Source: PCC-10605 sp964409355 (GTDB lineage: Bacteria > Cyanobacteriota > Cyanobacteriia > Cyanobacteriales > Cyanobacteriaceae). From it: 64,000 bases of DNA. This document shows, piece by piece, positions 52,360 through 59,175 of the stretch; the stretch's first letter is position 1; every line of letters begins with the position of its first letter. The notes under the pieces were generated by a model that worked only from the letters and a program-made list of their open reading frames with translations, searched no databases and was not told the DNA's origin. The DNA is taken from contig CAYPDC010000005.1 of NCBI GenBank assembly GCA_964409355.1, positions 3,306 through 67,305 of the forward strand, read 5' to 3'. Both the position numbers and the translations under genes were made by a program.

Positions 52360-52926
52360 ATGGTTCAATTACTAAAAAAAACCTATTCTTTTGAAGAATA
52401 TTTAACCTTTGATGATGGTAAAGATAACAAATATGAATTATTTAATGGAGAGCTAAAACTTATGCCCACAGCTAGTGGTTTTCATGCCCTAATTTTGCAT
52501 TTTATTTTTAAGATTTTAGAACAAGAAATTGAAAAATTAAAGCAAGATTGGAAGGTTATGCCCGGCACTGTAGGAATAAGAACCTCTTATAATAAATCCA
52601 GAATCCCAGATCTAGTAATTTTATCGGCGGAACAATGTCAAGAAATTAAGCATAAGACAAGTGCAGTATTAGACAAAGCACCTTTATTAGTCGTAGAAAT
52701 TGTTAGCCCGAATAATCGAGAAGATGACTACCGTTATAAGCGTTCTGAGTATGCGGTTAGGGAAATTCCTGAATATTGGATTATTGATCCAGAATTAGAA
52801 AAAGTCTCTATTTTATCTTTAGTATCTGGTTTTTATGACGTGGTAGAGTTTAAAGATAATCAACAAATTAAATCCTTTTTATTCCCTGATTTAACATTGA
52901 TAGCTAAAGACATATTTGATCTCTAA
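52360..52926 (+). CDS. Uma2 family (DUF820) nuclease-like protein
   Basis: 188 residues of the Uma2/DUF820 family, expanded in cyanobacteria and built on the PD-(D/E)xK nuclease fold. Candidate active-site residues are E in KYELFNGEL, D in IPDLVIL, E in VVEIVSPNN and K in RYKRSEYA. The end YWIIDPELEKVSIL is typical. The physiological role is unknown; many copies are near mobile DNA. It is divergent from the giant gene with a 100-base spacer carrying a TTGTCAATA direct repeat. Confidence 0.88.
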   Translation: MVQLLKKTYSFEEYLTFDDGKDNKYELFNGELKLMPTASGFHALILHFIFKILEQEIEKLKQDWKVMPGTVGIRTSYNKSRIPDLVILSAEQCQEIKHKTSAVLDKAPLLVVEIVSPNNREDDYRYKRSEYAVREIPEYWIIDPELEKVSILSLVSGFYDVVEFKDNQQIKSFLFPDLTLIAKDIFDL

Positions 52927-52986
52927 TAGACATCTCCAAAAATCAATATTGTTTCCCGGTAGTTCGGGCTTCTAGCCTGAATCGTT
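52924..52986. repeat. MITE-like element, inverted partial copy
   Basis: TAATAGACATCTCCAAAAAT, then TTCGGGCTTCTAGCCTGAA: the reverse orientation of copy A, lacking its far end. It begins within the stop codon of the Uma2 gene, so the insertion may have set that protein's C-terminus. Confidence 0.6.
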
Positions 52987-53056
52987 TGATCGAAGTATAA
53001 TGATTAAGCTAGTTTGTCTTTCCTTAAACCATCTTTAATAATTATCGGTTTAGTTT

Positions 53057-53080
53057 CTTTGCACCTTTGCGCATCGAGGC
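53057..53080. repeat. Left copy of a 24-bp repeat flanking pmbA
   Basis: CTTTGCACCTTTGCGCATC plus GAGGC. Its inverse stands at 54474-54497 with 22 of 24 matches, so the two enclose the pmbA gene. A shorter CGCAAAGGCGCAAAG copy occurs at 63843-63857. Confidence 0.7.
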
Positions 53081-53130
53081 ATGAATAAAAAATGTGTTTA
53101 TTCATCTGAAAAATCATATACAGTATAGAG

Positions 53131-54423
53131 CTAACAAACCACCGATAAATCTTCTATCATTATTGAAGGAGTATAACAAGAACCACTCCAAGTTAGATCA
53201 GATGCCATCGCACTCACTTTCTGCAAACACTGATAAACGTTACCCGCTAACATTGTATCCTTAATTCTACCCTTGATTTCCCCATTCTTGACAAGATAAC
53301 CCAAATCAATGTTAAACGAGAAATCCCCCGAAATATCCGCACCACCACCTAATATTTGATCCACAATGATAGCTCGATCGAGCTTATTAATTAATTCTGC
53401 AAAGGATTGATTACCGACATTAATTACTAAATTGACTAAATCAGGGGTAGGATATGCACCTAATCCCATACGAAAACCATTACCAGTATTAGCCATACCT
53501 AACTTAAACGCAGTTTGCTTGTCAGTGTAAAAACTTTTTAACACTCCTGCTTCAATTAAAGTCAAATTTTGGGTTATACTGCCTTCATCATCAAAAGGGC
53601 AATCGAAAGGTTTTAAGTCTGGTTGCTGTCTCAAGGTTAAACAAGAAGAAATCACCTGTTTTCCTAACGAATCACTCCAAGGGGAAGACTTATCAAGAAT
53701 CTGTTTGCCGTTTAACGCCTCCGTGACGGTTTCCCATAAAGTCACAACCGCATTGGGAGTAAATAAGATGGGCATTTTTCCTGTTTTCAAAGAAGCGTTT
53801 TTATCCGCCCATTTTAGTCTCCTCAAAATAGATTCTATCATTCGGTTTAAGTCAATATGTTGATGAGAATATTCTCCGTCATAAATCCCTAAAAAGTCTT
53901 CCTCTCTTACTAATTCCACCCCCATAGACGCACTTTGACTTACATCTTCCTGCTGACAATACAATCCCTCTGTATTCATCAATGTCGTGGTTTCTCTCTC
54001 CCATTCCACATCTAAGTTAACTATGGCTTCAGGATATAATTCTAAAATAGATGCGATCGCACTTTCTCCTTCTTGAATAATCTTCCGATCTTGACTATTA
54101 AATCTCTCAATGATAGACTCATCATTACCATAAACTAATCGATTATTCCCGTTTAAAAGCACTTCCTCTGGATCACTTAACTCAGAAACTGCGATCGCCT
54201 TTTCGATTAAATCATCTGCGTTGAAATCCCCGTAAGCCAACGCTAAACCCGCTTTATTATTCTTCCATAACCGTAACGCAATACCCGACACCTGAGACGA
54301 TTCTATTTGTTTTAAACGATTCGCTGAAAAGCAAATTGGGCGAGAATAAGACTCCACTTGATAAATTTCTGCGGTTTTAATCCCTTTTTTTTGCACTAAA
54401 TCTAGTAACTTTTCTGGTTGCAT
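53131..54423 (-). CDS. pmbA: TldD/PmbA family protein (PmbA/TldE-like)
   Basis: Metalloprotease-related protein, 430 residues, of the family that works as a TldD/TldE heterodimer in peptide maturation and degradation. Only TldD holds the HExxxH zinc site; none is seen here, fitting the non-catalytic partner. Family marks include GMANTGNGFRMG, ILGGGADISGDFSFNIDLGY and the end SGSCYTPSIMIEDLSV. The start is taken at 54423 (MQPEKLLDLV). An in-frame upstream ATG at 54495 lies in the flanking 24-bp repeat and would add foreign residues. Confidence 0.88.
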   Translation of the reverse strand: MQPEKLLDLVQKKGIKTAEIYQVESYSRPICFSANRLKQIESSQVSGIALRLWKNNKAGLALAYGDFNADDLIEKAIAVSELSDPEEVLLNGNNRLVYGNDESIIERFNSQDRKIIQEGESAIASILELYPEAIVNLDVEWERETTTLMNTEGLYCQQEDVSQSASMGVELVREEDFLGIYDGEYSHQHIDLNRMIESILRRLKWADKNASLKTGKMPILFTPNAVVTLWETVTEALNGKQILDKSSPWSDSLGKQVISSCLTLRQQPDLKPFDCPFDDEGSITQNLTLIEAGVLKSFYTDKQTAFKLGMANTGNGFRMGLGAYPTPDLVNLVINVGNQSFAELINKLDRAIIVDQILGGGADISGDFSFNIDLGYLVKNGEIKGRIKDTMLAGNVYQCLQKVSAMASDLTWSGSCYTPSIMIEDLSVVC

Positions 54424-54473
54424 AACATTGATAATTTTTTTTCTTATATCTAATAGAAGTGATTTTTTTTCTC

Positions 54474-54497
54474 GCCTCGATGCGCAAAGACGCAAAG
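54474..54497. repeat. Right copy of a 24-bp repeat flanking pmbA
   Basis: GCCTCGATGCGCAAAGACG plus CAAAG, the inverse of 53057-53080. It falls between the pmbA start and the divergent Rieske gene. Confidence 0.7.
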
Positions 54498-54637
54498 ATG
54501 ATTCGGTTTTCCTCTAAGTTTATCTTTTAAGGTAGCCAAGAGGAAGTATCAATTTTTAGTAAAGTAAAGAAAAAAATAAAAATGTTAAGTTTTGTTACAC
54601 TGGATTTAAGTAATTTTTGCCATCATCCATCAATATC

Positions 54638-56038
54638 ATGACTTTAGCAGAACCTTTGGACAAAACAATCAAAAATACCCCTCAAAGCCTCCCAGTCGGC
54701 GGTATAGACCCCGATAAATTCGATTATAAAGAGGCATGGTATCCCCTATTTTTCCTCGATGATTTACAGAAAGATAAGCCGAATCGTTTTACTCTGTTAG
54801 AGCAGGATTTGGTCATCTGGTGGGATAAAATAGGTCAACAATGGCGAGTTTTTGCCGATATGTGTCCTCATCGTCTCGCACCCTTAAGCACTGGTAGAAT
54901 TAATGAGGATGGTTTGTTAGAATGTCCTTATCATGGTTGGACTTTTTCGGGTAAGGGTAATTGTGAGTCGATTCCTCAGCAATCCGAAGGGCAAAAAGGG
55001 CATCAATCTCCCCGCGCTTGTGTCAAATCCTATCCCAGTGCGATCGTGCATGATATATTATTTGTTTATGCAGGAAATGCCGACAATGCCCCTTTAACTC
55101 CCATGCCAATTATTCAACCTTTGACAGAAGATGCAGAAAAATGGACAGTTTTAAAGACATTTCGAGATATTCCCTATGATGCCTTAACCCTCTTGGAAAA
55201 CGTTTTAGATGCTAGTCATGTACCCTACACCCATCATGGTACAGTGGGTAATAGGAAAAATGCTGCACCAGTGGAATTAGAAGTAAAAACCACCGATAGA
55301 CAGGGATTCACTGGATTTTGGGCAGAAGGACCAAGAAAAGGTACATTAGGAAGTCAGGCTACCACTTTTATCGCCCCAAATTTAATGTGGCATGATTTAA
55401 CTTCAAAACAATTAGGGCGCACCATGACAGTAGTTTATGCTACTCCTATTAGTAAAGGAAAATGTCGAGTTTTTGCGTTATTTCCCTTTCAATTTGCCTC
55501 GAAAATCCCTCAATTTTTTATCAAATTAACTCCTCAATGGTATTCCCATCTTAATCAAAATACAATCCTTGAAGATGATCAAATATTTTTACATTATCAA
55601 GAGAGATATTTAGACAAATTAGGAGGAAGTGATAAGTTTAATAAAGCCTTTTATTTACCGACTAAAGCTGATTTATTTGTCAGTGAATTGAGAAAATGGG
55701 TTGTTAAATATAATGCGGATTTATTTCCTCATCAAGAATTTCCTGAAACCCCCAATCATGATCAATTACTTGAAAGATATTACTCCCATACTCAACACTG
55801 TCAAAGCTGTAGTAATGCTTTAAAGAATATCAAAAAGATTCGCTTTGCTACTATCATTATCTTAGGAATTTTATGGTCATTAATTCCCCTTATTTCTCTT
55901 TATATAGATAATTTACCTAGTGTGATTATTCCCATAGTATCAGGAATAAGTTTAATTAGTTTTACTATATATTTATATTTAGGAAAATTAGAAGCTAAAT
56001 TCTATCACGGCGAAAAGAATCCTTCTCGAAATAGATAA
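54638..56038 (+). CDS. Rieske non-heme iron oxygenase, PaO/ACD1/Tic55-like
   Basis: 466 residues. The Rieske [2Fe-2S] ligands are C76, H78, C96 and H99 (DMCPHRLAP, LECPYHGW). The mononuclear iron site is in ENVLDASHVPYTHHG. A C-terminal CxxC (C388, C391 in HCQSCSNAL) precedes two membrane helices (FATIIILGILWSLIPLISLY and SVIIPIVSGISLISFTIYLY). This is the plan of plant pheophorbide a oxygenase and Tic55 and their cyanobacterial relatives, which act on chlorophyll-type substrates with ferredoxin. The exact substrate is unknown. An in-frame TTG at 54617 was passed over for the ATG at 54638. Confidence 0.87.
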   Translation: MTLAEPLDKTIKNTPQSLPVGGIDPDKFDYKEAWYPLFFLDDLQKDKPNRFTLLEQDLVIWWDKIGQQWRVFADMCPHRLAPLSTGRINEDGLLECPYHGWTFSGKGNCESIPQQSEGQKGHQSPRACVKSYPSAIVHDILFVYAGNADNAPLTPMPIIQPLTEDAEKWTVLKTFRDIPYDALTLLENVLDASHVPYTHHGTVGNRKNAAPVELEVKTTDRQGFTGFWAEGPRKGTLGSQATTFIAPNLMWHDLTSKQLGRTMTVVYATPISKGKCRVFALFPFQFASKIPQFFIKLTPQWYSHLNQNTILEDDQIFLHYQERYLDKLGGSDKFNKAFYLPTKADLFVSELRKWVVKYNADLFPHQEFPETPNHDQLLERYYSHTQHCQSCSNALKNIKKIRFATIIILGILWSLIPLISLYIDNLPSVIIPIVSGISLISFTIYLYLGKLEAKFYHGEKNPSRNR

Positions 56039-56043
56039 AAGGC

Positions 56044-56083
56044 AGGTTGAGTTATGGTTGGAGTTTGCACCTTAACTCAACCT
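56044..56083 (+). terminator. Hairpin after Rieske oxygenase gene
   Basis: AGGTTGAGTTA at 56044-56054 pairs perfectly with TAACTCAACCT at 56073-56083, five bases past the stop codon. No T tract follows; termination or protection of the 3' end is likely. Confidence 0.5.
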
Positions 56084-56234
56084 ACGGGGGCGCATCCCAT
56101 TTTGGCAAAAACATCCTAAAATTAACGACAGATGTTTCTACAATAACTCTACTTTGAAGCCAATGACAAGGGAATCTTTATTTATTTGGCGATCGAGTTT
56201 AGGGAAATATAATCAACAGAAAATAAAGAAAAAC

Positions 56235-56260
56235 GGTGGGTTAACAAAGTGTAACCCACC
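56235..56260 (-). terminator. Intrinsic terminator of nrdA
   Basis: On the minus strand GGTGGGTTA (56252-56260) pairs with TAACCCACC (56235-56243), followed by GTTTTTCTTTATTT. It starts 15 bases after the nrdA stop and is the best-formed intrinsic terminator in the window. Confidence 0.65.
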
Positions 56261-56274
56261 CTGAGATGTTTTAT

Positions 56275-58572
56275 TTAGTTGGCACAAGCGGTGCATTCTT
56301 CTTCTTTGAATGAGTCTCTCTGCACGATGCGTACATAGTAAACGGCTTTACAACCTTTTTCCCATGCCATCATTAATGTGTCAAATATATCTTTCGCTTT
56401 CAATGATCTTTCAGGTTGATCGGCGAAATAGACTCCCTGATTTAAGTTAAAGAGTAACTCCATTGAAATTCCAGTATCGATCCATTGTTGGATAGTTGCG
56501 ATCGCACTTACAACTTGATTTTGATGAAGGGTTTTATTTTCTTGATAGTACCAGTATTTATCTTGAACATAAGGCGGTGCAATGGGTACAGTGCCTTTTG
56601 CCCATTTATCATAGAAAAACCTACTATAAACTGGCAATACACTAGCTGTACAACCTTGTACTAAGGAAGATGAGGTATTCGGTGCGATGGCAGTTATGTG
56701 AGAATTACGGATACCGTATTGTTGAATATCACTGGCTAACTGTTGCCAACGAGTAGGTTGAGAAGCGTTTTCCTCAAACCAAGCCACGGGTTTACTACCA
56801 ATTAATAACCCTTTACTCCAATCACTACCCTCAAAAGCGGGATAAGCACCTCTTTCCTGACTTAATGCCATAGAGGCTTGAGTGCAATAATAGCCAATAT
56901 CCTCAAATAAATCACTGATTTCACTGAAGTTGGTATATTTCAATTCCCGTTTTGCTAACCAGTCTGCTAAACCCATGGCACCGACTCCTATGGTACGATA
57001 GCGATCGTTATGACTTTTTGCATCTTCAAAAGGTGGTATAGTAATATCGATGGTGTTGTCTAAAATTCTCACTGCTAAAGTACAAACGGATTCAATGTCG
57101 CTATCCTCTAAATTAGCAAGATTGAGGGAGACTAAATTGCAACAGTGAGCGTATTTATCGGGAGTAACATTACTGAAGCTCTCTGTACATAAATTGACTC
57201 CGGGGATATAGCCATCGTGTTTGTTCGGATTGGCTTTGTTAATGGTATCTTTGAAGGCAAGGTAAGGCATCCCCGTTTCCACCTGTGCGCGCATGATTTC
57301 TTTGAATAATTCCCTAGCGTTAACCTTTTTATAGAGTTTAATTTTGGTGTCGAGATTAGCTTCAATGATTTGATAAGCCTTCTCAAATTCTTCCCCCCAA
57401 AGGGGTGCTAAGTCAATGCCTAACTCATTTTTTACCTCAAAAGGATCAACTAATGTCCATGGTTGCTTATTTTCTACTCGACGCATAAACTCATCAGCAA
57501 TAACTAACTGCGGAAATACGTCATAAGCCTTACGTCTTTGATCTCCGTTTTCTGTCTGCATTTCCAGAAATTCAGGCACGTCTAAATGCCAAATATCTAT
57601 ACCTACCGTTACCGCACCGGCACGTCTGCCTCCCTGATTCACCGCAATGGCGGTATCGTTGAGCAATTTGATCCAAGGGATAACCCCCCCAGAAGCATTA
57701 CTCTTGCCCATGACAGAGCTTCCTGTGGCACGGATTCGAGACGCATTTACCCCTACTCCCCCCCCGTTTTTAGAGATTCTCGCAGTGTTGGTAATTTCCC
57801 TAAAGATACTTTCTAGGTTGTCATCAATACTAACAATAAAGCAACTGGTTAATGAGCCATTAGGCACTCTTAAGTTAGCTAAAATAGGGGTAGCTAAAGA
57901 AATACGACGAGATGCGATCGCCTCGTAAAATTGACGGGCATAATAGAGACGAGAATCAGGAGATTCTACCATTGCCAAGAGTAATGCACAAGTCAGAAAG
58001 CCCTCTTGAGGCAATTCGTAGGGTAGAAGATAACGACTGGTTAACAATACTGCACCGGCATAGTCATAATCTAAATCCCAATCCTCATTAATCCAACTAC
58101 CAGCCTCCTCTAACTGGGTCATAGTATAGGTTAAAATTCTGGAATCATACTTTTCTGCATTCACAAAAGATTGAACAGTTTGAGCATAATTACCATAATT
58201 ATAACCACGATGGGTGAGAGTTTCTTTCCATAAACTCCAAATATGCAGTCTTCCCGCCACATAACGCCAATCAGGTTGATCTAAATCACACAACTCTAAA
58301 GCACAATTGATTAAATTATCTTGAATTTCTCTGGTGGTAATACCATGACGTAAACGGGTTTTCAATCCAGATTCCAGTGCGATCGAATTTACCTCTTTAC
58401 CATTACACGCCCAATCTACCACCTTGCGGATTTTGGTGACATCAAGGGGTGCAGATTTACCACTTCTTTTTATAACTTCAATTTGACTGACATTTTTTGC
58501 TTCTTTGCTGTGACTCTGACTTGTCTGATATGAGTAACCAGAATTGATATTCTCTTGAGTATCCAATAACAT
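56275..58572 (-). CDS. nrdA: Ribonucleoside-diphosphate reductase alpha subunit (class I)
   Basis: Reduces ribonucleotides to deoxyribonucleotides, 765 residues. An ATP-cone domain covers about 30-120 (IEVIKRSGKSAPLDVTKIRK). The catalytic half-barrel has the redox cysteine in NGSLTSCFIV, the NLCTES loop with the thiyl cysteine, and CCNLVSLNLANL. The tail is the C-terminal shuttle pair ECTACAN (CxxC). nrdB is not in the window. A candidate tandem NrdR operator stands 73-120 bases upstream of the start codon. Confidence 0.95.
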   Translation of the reverse strand: MLLDTQENINSGYSYQTSQSHSKEAKNVSQIEVIKRSGKSAPLDVTKIRKVVDWACNGKEVNSIALESGLKTRLRHGITTREIQDNLINCALELCDLDQPDWRYVAGRLHIWSLWKETLTHRGYNYGNYAQTVQSFVNAEKYDSRILTYTMTQLEEAGSWINEDWDLDYDYAGAVLLTSRYLLPYELPQEGFLTCALLLAMVESPDSRLYYARQFYEAIASRRISLATPILANLRVPNGSLTSCFIVSIDDNLESIFREITNTARISKNGGGVGVNASRIRATGSSVMGKSNASGGVIPWIKLLNDTAIAVNQGGRRAGAVTVGIDIWHLDVPEFLEMQTENGDQRRKAYDVFPQLVIADEFMRRVENKQPWTLVDPFEVKNELGIDLAPLWGEEFEKAYQIIEANLDTKIKLYKKVNARELFKEIMRAQVETGMPYLAFKDTINKANPNKHDGYIPGVNLCTESFSNVTPDKYAHCCNLVSLNLANLEDSDIESVCTLAVRILDNTIDITIPPFEDAKSHNDRYRTIGVGAMGLADWLAKRELKYTNFSEISDLFEDIGYYCTQASMALSQERGAYPAFEGSDWSKGLLIGSKPVAWFEENASQPTRWQQLASDIQQYGIRNSHITAIAPNTSSSLVQGCTASVLPVYSRFFYDKWAKGTVPIAPPYVQDKYWYYQENKTLHQNQVVSAIATIQQWIDTGISMELLFNLNQGVYFADQPERSLKAKDIFDTLMMAWEKGCKAVYYVRIVQRDSFKEEECTACAN

Positions 58573-58644
58573 TACTTATGCCTCGCTACCTTAAGTATTT
58601 CTACTCAATAATGTTTGTTTTTTTTATTTTGACTTCTCTTTTAT

Positions 58645-58692
58645 ACCACATATATGGGGTAGGTGGCTCATCCCATACACCATATATAAAAT
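58645..58692 (-). promoter_or_regulatory. Candidate tandem NrdR boxes upstream of nrdA
   Basis: ACCACATATATGGGGT at 58645-58660 and ACACCATATATAAAAT at 58677-58692 each match about 11-12 of 16 positions of the NrdR consensus acaCwAtATaTwGtgt. Their starts are 32 bp apart, three helical turns, the usual NrdR arrangement. The site lies 73-120 bases upstream of the nrdA ATG. Confidence 0.6.
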
Positions 58693-58950
58693 TTAGTCAA
58701 TAAAATTTATTTTTCTTATCCTCTAGTTTGAGACTCAGAAGGATTAAGTTTTTGAGTCATTTTTTTAAAGTCAGGAGATTTTAGTGCTATATTACGAATA
58801 TTAATATTTCAATAAGCAATATATATTTAGAATGCTTTTTATGTAACTCAAATAAAATAGGTCTTAGCTTAACCAGAAAGAAAATGGATCTTTACTTTCA
58901 CTATCCGAATTTAATTCTAGTTTTTATTTCCCAAGAGATCATAAAATTTC

Positions 58951-59084
58951 TATGGATAAGCTAATGCGTTTCAAAATTTCATCTACTTTTAATACAACTT
59001 TCCAATCCACTTAGGAAACGCCCACCAAAAGGTGCCATTTTGCCGAACGCACATCTTGATATATAGTTATATCTATCTTGAAAA
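58951..59084 (-). pseudogene. Degenerate second copy of the 3' end of tex
   Basis: ATGGATAAGCTAATGCGTTT matches ATGGATAAACCAATGCGTTT of tex at 59185, and CCACCAAAAGGTGCCATTTT followed by GAACGCACATCTTGATATAT matches tex near 59290-59325, including its inserted palindrome. About 45 bases of the intervening tex sequence are missing and stops interrupt the frame. It covers the S1-domain coding end and lies about 90 bases beyond the tex stop. Confidence 0.7.
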
Positions 59085-59101
59085 TGTCAAAAATCAGTAG
59101 G

Positions 59102-59172
59102 TTGGGTTGAGGTAACGAAACCCAAAAAAATCTTTGATGAGAAATGTTGGGTGAAATGAAATGCCACCCAAC
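59102..59172. repeat. Two TTGGGT hairpins after tex
   Basis: TTGGGTT/AACCCAA (59102-59108, 59119-59125) and GTTGGGTG/CACCCAAC (59146-59153, 59165-59172). The second is 4 bases beyond the tex stop and could end its transcript. They separate tex from its degenerate partial copy. Confidence 0.55.
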
Positions 59173-59175
59173 CTA

